A stretch of DNA of 64,000 bases from Psychrobacter sp. DAB_AL43B (GCF_900168255.1 NZ_LT799838.1:558001-622000); one strand, 5' to 3'. Positions 49,592 to 60,250 are shown, counted from the stretch's first letter. Notes: generated by a model from the sequence alone, not told the origin. Program-made: numbers and translations.

Positions 49592-52500
49592 ATGGCGGAT
49601 ACGCAGAATTCAATCGATTCAGGTAGCAAAGACCAACATAATAAAGCCGAGCAAACAGATCAGGCGGTTGCTTCAGGTAATGCTTATGAGCTTATTAAAA
49701 AACGCCTCACAAAGCAAGGCAGTCGTCTAGAGCAACAAACTGCCAAGCTGAATCATGCGCGCCTGCAAGAATTTGGCAGCACTCAGATGCAAGTCATTGC
49801 TCGCACCCGTATTCGTACCGAATATAACTGTGTGGCGCAAGATATGGTACAAGTAGGCGAGTACCTGCTATTTGGCTACAATGTATTTATGGGTCTCAAA
49901 CGTGCGAGTAATATCAAAGATGTGCTCTCGCTATATCGTTTGAGTGAGCCAGCAGAGGGCGAAGAAGAATATCAGCTCGAGGAAGTAGAATTAAAAAACA
50001 CGTTTTTAGATCAAGATGCCTTTGTCCAAGACTTCAATGAGTTATATCGATATTACAAACAAACGCGGCTAATCCAGCTGACGGTTAAAGACAGCAAATT
50101 GCTAATGGCGTTCCAAATCGGTGAGCGTATCAGTGATATTCGCGTCTTTCGTTTTGCATTGGATTTTAGTGAAAGCGTGCCAGAGGCTGCGCAAGTGGCT
50201 TATGTGGATAATCGAGGTGAGCGCGATATTGAGCTTCCGCCTGCCTATGATTTTGATTGGATAGAAACCACGCGTGATCAGATGATCAACGGCAAATATC
50301 CGCATATGAATATCTTAGATACGATATTTGTCGAAACCGTCGGTGGCGATCTAACCATTAAAATTGAGGATAATACGCAATCAGGACAAGGTATTTATAG
50401 CGAGCCTGTGAATGATCGTACCCAGTCATTGACCGATGCAGATATTGCTTATGCCAAAGTGGGCAGTTTAATTTTACTCAAAGTGTTGCCGTATCGAGAA
50501 GACAGTTACCGTTATTTTGTATATAACACCTTGACCGAAGCCGTGCTGCGCTTAGACGTTATTGGACAATCATGTGTGCAGCTGCCTGAGGATCACGGCA
50601 TTATTTTCCCTGGCGGTTATTACTTACAAACAGGCGAGCATAAGTTGTTTGATGCCAATCATGCCGGTGCTAAAAACTTACAATTTAAGCGTAAAATCGT
50701 CTCACCAAACGGTGAAGATGTTCTCTTCTTATTCTACGATGTCGCTAAAGGCGTCACAGGATTGTTTCCATATAACTTGATTAAAAAGCAATTGGCCAAT
50801 CCCATTTACTGTAACGGTATGGCACTCGCTGAAGATGGTCGCTTGGTACTGTTTAGCGACCAAAGTGAAGCGTCGCGCATCCACCCGATGCAGATATGGC
50901 ATACCCCTTATGCGTCACCTGAGTATGTGAGTGAGCTGCCTGAAAGTACCAGTTTTTATGGCAAAATCGGTAATAAAGAATTGGTACGCGGTATCTCCGA
51001 TCTCTATAGCATCACTCGCCTCATCGACAACCAAAGCGTCTCACAAAAGCTCTACGAGGAGCTGGCAGACAATACCAGCCGCCTTTTTGATAGCTATTAT
51101 TGGTTGTCAGAGCCTGAGCTTGATGAGGTTGCGGGCAGTATTAAAGAAGTCACCGCCACCGCTGAGCTGGTCATTGACGAGTTTGCCAAAGTACAAAGTA
51201 TCCAAAAGCAAACCCAAAATGCGCTGAGCAATGCTGAAGAAAAACAAAACGACATCTTGCGGCAAATAAAAACCACCACCTTTGAGTCGGCAAGTGACTA
51301 TGTCGATCAGTTATCTGCGATTAGACGCCAAAAAGGCCATTTGGTTAGCTTAGAGGATTTGCGTTATTTAGATAGCGCTAAACTTGAAGTATTGCAGACT
51401 CAACTAGAAGAAGCAGAAAGTGAGCTTGCCGAAAAAACTGTGTTATTTTTAAGTGATGAAAAGGCGCTTGTGAGCTACGAAGGCGTTTTAGCTGATGTCA
51501 GTGAACGCTTAAATACCGCTGAAACCAATGCCGAATTAAAACCCGTCCTAGAACAAATCGATGAAACGGCGCAAGGTTTGGACTTATTAACTGAGCTACT
51601 AGGCACATTAGACGTTGCCGATGCCACCGTACGTACGCAAATCATTGATGATATTTCTGCTATTTATGCTCGATTAAATCAAAGCAAAGCCAAACTCAAT
51701 CACAAGCGCAAAAATCTCGGTTCTGCCGAAGCCGTTGCTCAATTTGGCGCGCAATTTAAACTGTTTGGTCAATCGATTGCCAATGCCTTATCGATTGCCA
51801 ATACGCCTGAAAAATCAGATGAGCAAATGGCAAAATTACTGGTGCAATTAGAAGAGCTAGAGAGCCAGTTTGCCGATCCAGAGACCAACAGTGGCGATCA
51901 GTTTTTAGCCGATATTATCAGTAAGCGTGAAGAGATTTACGAAACCTTTGAAAATCATAAGCAGCAATTGCTTGATGCGCGTAATCGCAAAGCCCAGAAC
52001 TTAGGTGATGGCGCATTACGGATGCTAGAGAGTATCAAAAAACGCACCCAAAGTACGGGGGTCACTGGATTTAAAGAAGAAGATGCGCTCAATACTTACT
52101 TTGCATCAGACGGACTGGTACAAAAAGTACGCGCTATCGCCAAAGACTTACAAGCGATGGGCTTTAGTGTCAAAGCCGATGACATCGATGCGCGTCTCAA
52201 AGCCATACAAATTGAAAGCTATAAGAGTCTAAAAGATAAGTCTGATTTATTTGAGGATGGCGGTCAGATTATTAAATTGGGCAAGCACCGTTTTTCAGTC
52301 AATACCCAACCATTAGATTTGACTCTACTTAGTCGTCAGCAATCCAATGGCGCGCGCGTGCTGAATTTGCATCTAACCGGTACTGACTACTACGAAGTGC
52401 TTAACAATGCCGAGCTAAACGCTTTACGCCCGTATTGGGATATGAATAGGGCTTCAGAGTCTGATATCGTGTACCGCGCAGAATACTTAGCTTATAGCAT

Positions 52501-55500
52501 CATCGAGAGTGCTAAAAACAGCCAAGACGGACTGACCGAAGCGCGTTTATATCAGGCTTATGATGAGACGCTGTTAACCTTCGATAGCAAGGGTGATATA
52601 GACGAAGACAGTCCGCTACCTAAACTCGTCAGAGCTTATGCGACACCGCGTTATCAGCTCGGTTATGACAAAGGCATTCATGACCATGATGCCACGCTGT
52701 TATTGCTACAGATCTTACCCACGCTACGTCAAGCGGGTTTGCTAATTTATACCCCGCAAGTACGGGCGTTGGCGCAATTATTCTATTGGCAATTAAGCCT
52801 CGTACAAGCACTTGGCTTAGAAGCACTACAGCAATTTGGTTATGATGCTTGGTTAAATGATTCGGTGCTGACGCGAGTGAGTAACTGGACAGATAGAGCC
52901 ATCACCGCTGAACAACTGCGCCGTACGTTAGGTAGTGATACTGCCAAAGCTTTGTTGGTTGAAGACATGACGCACGTGATGCGTAACTTTGTCGCCGCTT
53001 ATAGTGACGATAAATTTAGTGTAGAGAACAGCTCAGATTCAGAAACTGGTCAAATTCATAAAACCACTCTTTTTAATAATACTACTGTCTTTCAGCAAAG
53101 CTATGTGCAACTTGCTAGTGAATATTTGGTCAGCGTCATGGGACAAGTCAGTACGCCCAATGGCAATATCGAGTGGCAGACTAGCCAACAAGCCCAGCAA
53201 TTATGCGAGCAGCTAAGTAAAACTTTGAATAGCTCGTCAGGTAGTGCGCAAAATACTGCTGGTTTTGAGCAATTACAGTCTTCAATCGGCAAGCTTGGAT
53301 TGCAGCCCAAATCGGCCTATGAATTGCTGGCCACATGGTTCCATGCGCTACTTGACCAAATATATGGCAATGCCGAAACGGATGATAGTCAGAGCGAGTC
53401 AAGCGGCGATAATGCGCTTAGTGAAGAGCAGCAGGCTAAAATCGAGGAAGAAAAAACCCTACGCCAGCAGCAATTAGCAAGTGGTCGCCATTATGTGCCA
53501 GAAGCGATTGCGGTATTGTTAACGCAGTTAAACGATGCTCAAAGAGAGGAGCTGGTTCAAAGTCTTATAAAATCAGGCACGAGCTTTGATAACATTGATA
53601 GCATCAATAAAGGTGCAATTGCCTCTTCATTCTCAGCCATATCGCTGACCAGTATTAATAATCCACTCAACCAAACCCATAATTTTGAGCGTAGCACAGG
53701 TAAAGTGTCGCTTGAGAGTCAAGTTAACCACTTATTGGGTGAGCATCAACGTATCCATCAGCAGACGCTAACCTTTGCCGTCGATGATTTCTTGAGTCGT
53801 TTGCATCATCATGATACGCAGGTTATTCCTGCCTATAGACGTTACCTAGCTCTGCGCTCAGAAATCTTGCGCGATGCCAAAGAAGCGTTGCGACTTGATG
53901 AGTTTATGCCGCGTCCCTTATCATCATTTGTGCGTAACCGTTTGATCAATGAGAGCTATTTGCCGTTAATCGGTGACAACCTTGCCAAGCAAATGGGTAC
54001 GGTTGGCGAAGATAAGCGTACCGACTTGATGGGTATCTTGATGATGATATCGCCACCAGGTTATGGTAAAACCACCTTGATGGAATACGTTGCCAACCGT
54101 CTGGGCTTAATTTTTATGAAAATTAATTGCCCGTCACTCGGTCATGACGTCACCTCTTTAGATCCTGAAAAAGCGCCTAATGCCACCGCACGCGAAGAGC
54201 TCAATAAAATTAACTTAGCCTTTGAGATGGGCAATAACGTTATGCTCTATCTCGATGATATCCAGCATACCCACGCTGAATTTTTGCAGAAATTTATCTC
54301 GCTCGGCGATGGCACACGCCGTATCGATGGCGTCTGGCAAGGAAAAACTAAAACCTATGATATGCGTGGCAAAAAATTCTGTGTGGTCATGGCAGGTAAC
54401 CCCTATACCGAAAGTGGTGAAGCTTTTAAAGTTCCTGATATGCTCGCTAACCGTTCTGATATCTATAATTTAGGCGATATTATGAGCGGCATGGAAGAAA
54501 TATTCGCACTCAGTTATATCGAGAACTCGCTCACCTCTAACGCGGTATTAGCGCCACTTGCCAACCGCGACTTAGCAGATGTCCATCGCCTCATTAAAAT
54601 GGCGAAAGCAGACAATACTAATCTCGCCCAAGTACAAAGTAGTGAGCTGACTTATCCCTATAGCAGCTCAGAGATTAATGAGATTATTGCTATCTTGCGT
54701 CATATGTTTACCGTGCAAAAAGTCATTCTTGATGTCAATCAAGCCTACATTGCTTCTGCTTCGCAAGATGATAAATACCGCGTTGAACCGATATTTAAGC
54801 TCCAAGGCAGTTACCGTAACATGAATAAAATGACCGAAAAACTATCGGCGATTATGAATGACAGCGAGCTTAACCAGTTGATAGATGACCATTATTTGGG
54901 CGAATCGCAGCTCTTGACCACAGGCGCAGAAAGCAACCTGCTCAAACTTAGCGAGATGCGCGGTGAGCTGACCGAGCAAGAAGCACAGCGTTGGGCGCAA
55001 ATCAAAACTGACTTCTTACGTAACAAAGCCATGGGCGGTGAAGACGGCGATACTGGTGCACGTATCGTGGCTCAGTTGGTCGACTTGGCGAGTGGTTTTA
55101 ATGCCATCAGTAGTCAGTTTGATAAATACCTCACCCAAAACAACCCTGAGGAAATCGCTCGCTTACGACAAGCAGGACAACAAGTGCAAATCGATGCGCA
55201 ACTTGAATCGCAAAAAATCCTCGCCGATAGCTTTATTAATAATGCCAAAGTGGTCAGCGACAGCATCGACAATGGCTTTGAAAAAAGCATGAATCAGCTG
55301 ATGCAAATCTATAAGCACGATCACAATGCTGAAAAGGCGGAAGGCGAGCATCTCAAACAAAGCCAAGAGATGCAAAAACAGCTGATGGTACAGCTGGTCG
55401 ATGCGGTTGAACAACTGGCGCAAAAAATGGCTGATGGCCTATCTCATAGCTTAACGGAAAGCTTGCTTAAGAATGATGAGAATCAAACAGCAGATAGCGA

Positions 55501-55678
55501 TATTCCTGATATTCATCAACAAACTGTACTTATGGCAAACGCACTTAAGCAAGCCCTTGCGCCGTTGACAATGCGTATGGATGAAAAGCTGGCCATTGAT
55601 AGTAGTACCGATCAATCTGGTAAGCTCATTGTGAACAGCCTCAATCGACTGAATAAAATATTTGATGATTATGACTAG
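49592..55678 (+). CDS. Giant AAA+ ATPase, 'DNA repair ATPase'/DUF3686-like
   Basis: About 2,028 residues. From memory it resembles large proteins annotated 'DNA repair ATPase' (DUF3686) found beside flotillins. The N-terminal 480 residues are beta-rich (propeller-like). A coiled coil spans about 500-720, and helical regions follow. An AAA+ module has Walker A SPPGYGKTT (1487-1495), Walker B LYLDD (1552-1556) and a GSYRNMNKM segment late in the domain. The C-terminal 180 residues are helical and Gln/Lys-rich. ATG 49592 is preferred over TTG 49562. It follows yqiJ-yqiK and precedes two zinc-ribbon genes. No experimental role known to me; membrane-linked quality control, repair or defence are all possible. 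Confidence 0.85.
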   Translation: MADTQNSIDSGSKDQHNKAEQTDQAVASGNAYELIKKRLTKQGSRLEQQTAKLNHARLQEFGSTQMQVIARTRIRTEYNCVAQDMVQVGEYLLFGYNVFMGLKRASNIKDVLSLYRLSEPAEGEEEYQLEEVELKNTFLDQDAFVQDFNELYRYYKQTRLIQLTVKDSKLLMAFQIGERISDIRVFRFALDFSESVPEAAQVAYVDNRGERDIELPPAYDFDWIETTRDQMINGKYPHMNILDTIFVETVGGDLTIKIEDNTQSGQGIYSEPVNDRTQSLTDADIAYAKVGSLILLKVLPYREDSYRYFVYNTLTEAVLRLDVIGQSCVQLPEDHGIIFPGGYYLQTGEHKLFDANHAGAKNLQFKRKIVSPNGEDVLFLFYDVAKGVTGLFPYNLIKKQLANPIYCNGMALAEDGRLVLFSDQSEASRIHPMQIWHTPYASPEYVSELPESTSFYGKIGNKELVRGISDLYSITRLIDNQSVSQKLYEELADNTSRLFDSYYWLSEPELDEVAGSIKEVTATAELVIDEFAKVQSIQKQTQNALSNAEEKQNDILRQIKTTTFESASDYVDQLSAIRRQKGHLVSLEDLRYLDSAKLEVLQTQLEEAESELAEKTVLFLSDEKALVSYEGVLADVSERLNTAETNAELKPVLEQIDETAQGLDLLTELLGTLDVADATVRTQIIDDISAIYARLNQSKAKLNHKRKNLGSAEAVAQFGAQFKLFGQSIANALSIANTPEKSDEQMAKLLVQLEELESQFADPETNSGDQFLADIISKREEIYETFENHKQQLLDARNRKAQNLGDGALRMLESIKKRTQSTGVTGFKEEDALNTYFASDGLVQKVRAIAKDLQAMGFSVKADDIDARLKAIQIESYKSLKDKSDLFEDGGQIIKLGKHRFSVNTQPLDLTLLSRQQSNGARVLNLHLTGTDYYEVLNNAELNALRPYWDMNRASESDIVYRAEYLAYSIIESAKNSQDGLTEARLYQAYDETLLTFDSKGDIDEDSPLPKLVRAYATPRYQLGYDKGIHDHDATLLLLQILPTLRQAGLLIYTPQVRALAQLFYWQLSLVQALGLEALQQFGYDAWLNDSVLTRVSNWTDRAITAEQLRRTLGSDTAKALLVEDMTHVMRNFVAAYSDDKFSVENSSDSETGQIHKTTLFNNTTVFQQSYVQLASEYLVSVMGQVSTPNGNIEWQTSQQAQQLCEQLSKTLNSSSGSAQNTAGFEQLQSSIGKLGLQPKSAYELLATWFHALLDQIYGNAETDDSQSESSGDNALSEEQQAKIEEEKTLRQQQLASGRHYVPEAIAVLLTQLNDAQREELVQSLIKSGTSFDNIDSINKGAIASSFSAISLTSINNPLNQTHNFERSTGKVSLESQVNHLLGEHQRIHQQTLTFAVDDFLSRLHHHDTQVIPAYRRYLALRSEILRDAKEALRLDEFMPRPLSSFVRNRLINESYLPLIGDNLAKQMGTVGEDKRTDLMGILMMISPPGYGKTTLMEYVANRLGLIFMKINCPSLGHDVTSLDPEKAPNATAREELNKINLAFEMGNNVMLYLDDIQHTHAEFLQKFISLGDGTRRIDGVWQGKTKTYDMRGKKFCVVMAGNPYTESGEAFKVPDMLANRSDIYNLGDIMSGMEEIFALSYIENSLTSNAVLAPLANRDLADVHRLIKMAKADNTNLAQVQSSELTYPYSSSEINEIIAILRHMFTVQKVILDVNQAYIASASQDDKYRVEPIFKLQGSYRNMNKMTEKLSAIMNDSELNQLIDDHYLGESQLLTTGAESNLLKLSEMRGELTEQEAQRWAQIKTDFLRNKAMGGEDGDTGARIVAQLVDLASGFNAISSQFDKYLTQNNPEEIARLRQAGQQVQIDAQLESQKILADSFINNAKVVSDSIDNGFEKSMNQLMQIYKHDHNAEKAEGEHLKQSQEMQKQLMVQLVDAVEQLAQKMADGLSHSLTESLLKNDENQTADSDIPDIHQQTVLMANALKQALAPLTMRMDEKLAIDSSTDQSGKLIVNSLNRLNKIFDDYD

Positions 55679-55733
55679 GGTGTTGGTAATGGATGTAAAC
55701 TACTGATATATGAAATAAACCACTGAGAAAAAT

Positions 55734-55904
55734 ATGGCGCATAAGAAAAAGAACGTCCGTAAAAAAGAATGTCCCGTCTGCGAGCGTGAGTTTAGCTGGA
55801 CTAAAAAGTTGGATAAAAACTGGGAAAGCATGGTCTATTGCTCCGACCAGTGTCGCCGCGTGAAAAAGTATGAAGGGTTGGATCATCAAAAAGAAGATAG
55901 ATAG
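55734..55904 (+). CDS. DUF2256-type small zinc-ribbon protein, copy A
   Basis: A 56-residue protein beginning [16 protein letters not shown]. Two Cys pairs (CPVC, residues 13-16, and CSDQC, 36-40) around a Trp-rich middle ([11 protein letters not shown]) make a zinc ribbon of the DUF2256 type. GAGAAA precedes the ATG. It begins 55 bp after the giant ATPase gene, so it may be cotranscribed. Function of the family is unknown. Confidence 0.85.
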   Translation: MAHKKKNVRKKECPVCEREFSWTKKLDKNWESMVYCSDQCRRVKKYEGLDHQKEDR

Positions 55905-55948
55905 GCGTTAATAGTCAGTTAGAGATATACGGAAAGAGGGGGCAGACA

Positions 55949-56116
55949 ATGGCACATAAGAAAGTAAACTTACCGCAAAAAATCTGCCCCGTTTGCCAGC
56001 GCCCATTTACGTGGCGTAAAAAGTGGGAAAAGGATTGGGAGCAGGTGATTTATTGTTCGGAGAAGTGTCGGCGGGCCAATAGTAGAAAGCGTGAGAGTAT
56101 TGAGAAGACAAATTGA
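55949..56116 (+). CDS. DUF2256-type small zinc-ribbon protein, copy B
   Basis: 55 residues, a clear paralogue of the gene 44 bp upstream: MAHKK start, [26 protein letters not shown]. The two copies agree at about half of positions, so the duplication is old. GAGGGGG precedes the ATG. It is the last gene before the AT-rich HNH-NTPase gene and may mark the left boundary of that acquisition. Confidence 0.85.
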   Translation: MAHKKVNLPQKICPVCQRPFTWRKKWEKDWEQVIYCSEKCRRANSRKRESIEKTN

Positions 56117-56197
56117 TCGTCTTTCACGTTTGATTAAAGGTTAAAAGACATCTTAGAAAAAAGCTTAGTAACTTCTATTAAAGATTTAGGGTTGAAA

Positions 56198-59100
56198 ATG
56201 GCTAGAACTAAAGAGAATAATTTTACAAAACTAACCATAATACAATTAAGAGATAGGGTAGCTAACCTTTGCTCGAACCCTGATTGTAGAAAAAATACCA
56301 TTGCGGCAAATTTTGAAACTACTGATAAAACAACTCTCATAGGGGAGGCAGCCCATATATGTGCTGCAAGTTCTGGAGGGCCTAGATTTGATCCAAATAT
56401 TACAGCAACGGAAATAAAATCTTTTGAAAATGGAGTTTGGCTATGTTCGGTTTGTCATAAAATAGTTGATAGAGAGCCTTTAACATATCCTGTAGAAATG
56501 CTTAAAAGCTGGAAAACTGAAACTGAAGAATATGTTCGAAAGCAACTAGGAAAAAATTCTAACAATCAAAGTAAATTTGATGAAAAAATTCTAACTGATG
56601 AATGGTTTATAAACCAAGTTAGAGGTGAGATTGCTGATTTAGGAGCCAGATATAATAAAACACTAAACGTCGAAATTGATGAAATATCTAATAGCTTTGA
56701 TGCATTGTTAAGAAACGAGAGGTTTGAAGAGGTCATTTTCGATAATCTCAACAAGATTTATAAAATTCTGAAAGATTTCAAGTTTGATTTTGATAAACAT
56801 AACTTAGAAGAAGGCAGAACCGTTGTTATTATAGACTTAGCATTAGGTCAGCTAAAACATAGTTGGAGTGAAATTCTGAATGAGGAAATTAAGACGATAT
56901 CATTTTCAAGCATTGTAGAAATGCTTGATACGATTGGGTCTGATTTGGAAGAAATATTACAATCTACTAATGAAAGTTATAATTATTTAAATAGAAATAA
57001 TATTTGGAATTTAAGAAGCTATATTGAAAACTTAGAAAGTGTAGACTTTAATATTTTTAATAATCCGTATTTAGTTATTTATGGAAAAGCAGGTGTTGGT
57101 AAATCACATTTATTAGCCGATTTAGCATCTAATATAATTAATAATAATAATAAATGCATTTTGATATTAGGTCAGAAACTCAGTAATCAGGACAACCCGT
57201 GGAGTCAGATTTTAAGAAATGAACTAAGATTAAACTATAACGAAGATAGGTTGCTAGAGATATTAAATAGTAGAGGTCAGGAGCAAAAGGAAAGATGTTT
57301 AGTTATTATTGACGCCCTTAATGAAGGACAGGGTAGATATTTTTGGAACAATTCTCTAGCAGGTTTTATTGATAAGTTTAAAAAATATCCATGGGTAGGT
57401 TTGGTCTTATCAGTACGTTCTGAGTATAAAGATGAGGTTTTGGAAGGTATTAAACCAGCTATCAGTAATGGCAATATTAGTGAGATCTTACATGAAGGTT
57501 TTGAACATAATGTTTTTGAAGCGGTTCAAGAGTTCTATAAGCACTATGAGCTACCTTTGCCAACTGAACCGATGTTAGTAGATGAATTCAAAAACCCTCT
57601 TTTTCTTAGAATATATTGCGAATATAGATCTAATGCGCCAAGTAGTGAACACTCAATAGAACTTATAACAGAGGTGTTTAACGAGTATTTAAGAATAATT
57701 AATAAAAAGTTATCACATGTTTCAAGGTTTAGTTATCGACATAGTAGTAACTATGTCAAGAGAGTATTACTCAAGATTGCAGAAGAAATTTATTTGAGTA
57801 ATGGTAGCCAAATCCATTATGAAGAGGCAATAAATCTTGTCATTAAAACTGGTTTCAAAGAGCCTAACGCAAATGGTTTCTTAGAAGCTCTAATTTCTGA
57901 AAACTTGCTACTTAGCTATGAAGATAAAAGTTCTGAAAATGAGTATGTTTACTTTGCTTTTGAACGATTCTTAGATTATTTAACAGCCGAAAATATAGTC
58001 AATAGTATCGACCCTTCGGATAGTTTTGATAAATTATTCGAATGTGATTCAATATCAGTCAAATATAAAGGTCGAATATTGTCTACAGGTGTTTTGAGTA
58101 TCCTATCGGTACTATTTCCTGTCAACTTTAAGCTAGAGTTTTTTGAAGTTTTTGTAAATGATAAAATATATCAGAACTATAGTTTAGGTCATGCGTTTAT
58201 TGATAGCTTACTTTGGAGATGCGAAGAGGATATTTATTTAGATAGATGTAAAGTATTTTTTGATAGAAATATTTCACAAGATGGAGACTTGTTCCACCTT
58301 TTTATTAATCTAAGGTATCAGGTTGCTGGCCGTACTAACCATCCTTTCAATGCTAAAAATCTTAATTTATGGCTAAATAGTTTTACTTTAGCTGATAGAG
58401 ATGCATTATGGACGACTCATATTAGTAGTCGCATTTATGAAACTTCATCAATCTATAATCTAATAAATTGGGCAAAGAAGTCAGCTTTTTCTGAAGGACT
58501 ATCTAACGCTAGTCGTAGGTTAGTTGGAATCAGCTTATCATGGCTATTTACAAGTACAAATATTAAGTTACGTGATAATGCAACATTAGCTCTTGTTAGG
58601 TTACTCCAAAATAAGTTATCAATTGCTTTTGAAGTCATAGAAATCTTCAAAGATGTGAATGATCCTTATGTTCTAGAAAGAGTTTTTGCCTCAATATATG
58701 GAGCAGTTTTATCTTCTCAGCAATTTGAAGGATTGCATAGCATTTGTGACTATTTAGTTGAAGGTTTCTTTACTCAAGATGAGATTTATCCCAATGTTCT
58801 CGTAAGAGACTATGCTAGAAATATTGTTGAGTATGCTCAATACAAAGAGGTTATTAATATTAGCGAGCAGAAACTTGAGTTATGTAGACCTCCCTATATA
58901 AGCGAGTATCCAACTAATCTTCCAACTAGAAAAGAGATTGTTGAAAATTATCATCCTGAGAGTATAGTCAAAGATAATTCTGAATACCGGTTTGTAGGTA
59001 GCAAGATTATTAGTTCCATGACAACTGAATACGGTGCTGGTACTGGAGGGTATGGGGACTTTGGAAGATATGTATTCCAATCAGCATTCCGTAATTTCAA

Positions 59101-60250
59101 ATATCTTAATGTTTCAAATTTGAGCAATTATGCAGTACAACTTATTTTTGAGCGTTATGGGTATGATTTAAAGAAGCATGAAGATTTTGATAAACACGAG
59201 GCAACCAGTGGTGATCAACATACAAACGGTATTGAAAGGATAGGTAAAAAATATCAGTGGATAGCTTTGTATGAGGTTTTTGCAAGAGTGTCTGATAATC
59301 ATGAAATGATAGACCCGTCTACTAAACATGGAGAGTCAGAAATTAAAATATGGTACGACGGTTCTTTAGATAATTCCATTCGGGATATAGATCCTACTTT
59401 TATTGCTCCCGAAAAAGATGATCTGAAAATTATTATGAATCCAACATATGAAGATTGGTATGATAGTTTTGAAGCATGGGTAACATCTAGCGAAAACCTA
59501 ATAAAACCAAGAGAGCTTATTTTAAAAAAATATGCTGACCAAGGATGGTTTAGTTTACAGCAGTATATTACCTATGAGCCAAAACCGAGACTTGGCGAAG
59601 ACATTTATTCTGGTGCCTATCAAAAAATATGGTACAAAGTTCAAGCATATCTTATTAAAGATACTGAATTTAATAATGTTATTGAAAATTTAAATAATAA
59701 GAATTATATGGGAAATTGGATGCCCCAACCCGCTCAAAGATATTATTTGTTTAACTTAGAATACTACTGGTCACCACTATTTAAAATGTATGAGAATCAG
59801 TATTATGGAGACTATGGCTGGCGAGATATTAAACAAGATTTTGATGGGAGATCTTTAGGTAAGGCTTATATTTGCACAGAAGAACATAATTGGGAAGGAG
59901 GAAAAAACTCAGATTTAGCTTATGGTATACTTTCTCCTAGTAAATTAGTATGGCAAGAACTAAATCTAGTTAACTCTAAGTATGCTGGTGCATGGCTTGA
60001 TGAGAATGAAGAAGTCGTTTTATTCGATGGCTCTTTGTATGGTAATAAAGTTGAAAATTTACTTATTCGTAGAGATAAGTTAGAAGAGTTACAGAGTAAG
60101 ACTGGTTGTAGACTAGTATGGACGATATTAGGTGAAAAAATCGCAATGGATAAGGGTCGTGATGGTATTAATAAAAGACTGGAAATTTCAGGCCTATATT
60201 ATTATGAGAATGGAGAAATTAAAGGTGAGCAGGATTTCTTTGTAGAATAG
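56198..60250 (+). CDS. HNH nuclease fused to a STAND-like P-loop NTPase
   Basis: 1,350 residues. The N-terminal HNH domain has Cys25/Cys30, the EAAHI His53, Asn78 and Cys83-x-x-Cys86-His87 (NGVWLCSVCHKIVD). A helical linker leads to the NTPase: Walker A GKAGVGKS (296-303), Walker B-like VIIDALNEG (Asp372) and LVLSVRSEY (about 405). The remaining 850 residues show no family I know; the first part looks helical and the last third is Tyr/Trp-rich. Nuclease-NTPase-sensor order resembles Avs-type (STAND) anti-phage proteins, but this is inference. AGGG lies 6 nt before ATG 56198. The gene is visibly more AT-rich than its flanks, with many AAT/ATA/AGA codons, which suggests transfer. Confidence 0.85.
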   Translation: MARTKENNFTKLTIIQLRDRVANLCSNPDCRKNTIAANFETTDKTTLIGEAAHICAASSGGPRFDPNITATEIKSFENGVWLCSVCHKIVDREPLTYPVEMLKSWKTETEEYVRKQLGKNSNNQSKFDEKILTDEWFINQVRGEIADLGARYNKTLNVEIDEISNSFDALLRNERFEEVIFDNLNKIYKILKDFKFDFDKHNLEEGRTVVIIDLALGQLKHSWSEILNEEIKTISFSSIVEMLDTIGSDLEEILQSTNESYNYLNRNNIWNLRSYIENLESVDFNIFNNPYLVIYGKAGVGKSHLLADLASNIINNNNKCILILGQKLSNQDNPWSQILRNELRLNYNEDRLLEILNSRGQEQKERCLVIIDALNEGQGRYFWNNSLAGFIDKFKKYPWVGLVLSVRSEYKDEVLEGIKPAISNGNISEILHEGFEHNVFEAVQEFYKHYELPLPTEPMLVDEFKNPLFLRIYCEYRSNAPSSEHSIELITEVFNEYLRIINKKLSHVSRFSYRHSSNYVKRVLLKIAEEIYLSNGSQIHYEEAINLVIKTGFKEPNANGFLEALISENLLLSYEDKSSENEYVYFAFERFLDYLTAENIVNSIDPSDSFDKLFECDSISVKYKGRILSTGVLSILSVLFPVNFKLEFFEVFVNDKIYQNYSLGHAFIDSLLWRCEEDIYLDRCKVFFDRNISQDGDLFHLFINLRYQVAGRTNHPFNAKNLNLWLNSFTLADRDALWTTHISSRIYETSSIYNLINWAKKSAFSEGLSNASRRLVGISLSWLFTSTNIKLRDNATLALVRLLQNKLSIAFEVIEIFKDVNDPYVLERVFASIYGAVLSSQQFEGLHSICDYLVEGFFTQDEIYPNVLVRDYARNIVEYAQYKEVINISEQKLELCRPPYISEYPTNLPTRKEIVENYHPESIVKDNSEYRFVGSKIISSMTTEYGAGTGGYGDFGRYVFQSAFRNFKYLNVSNLSNYAVQLIFERYGYDLKKHEDFDKHEATSGDQHTNGIERIGKKYQWIALYEVFARVSDNHEMIDPSTKHGESEIKIWYDGSLDNSIRDIDPTFIAPEKDDLKIIMNPTYEDWYDSFEAWVTSSENLIKPRELILKKYADQGWFSLQQYITYEPKPRLGEDIYSGAYQKIWYKVQAYLIKDTEFNNVIENLNNKNYMGNWMPQPAQRYYLFNLEYYWSPLFKMYENQYYGDYGWRDIKQDFDGRSLGKAYICTEEHNWEGGKNSDLAYGILSPSKLVWQELNLVNSKYAGAWLDENEEVVLFDGSLYGNKVENLLIRRDKLEELQSKTGCRLVWTILGEKIAMDKGRDGINKRLEISGLYYYENGEIKGEQDFFVE

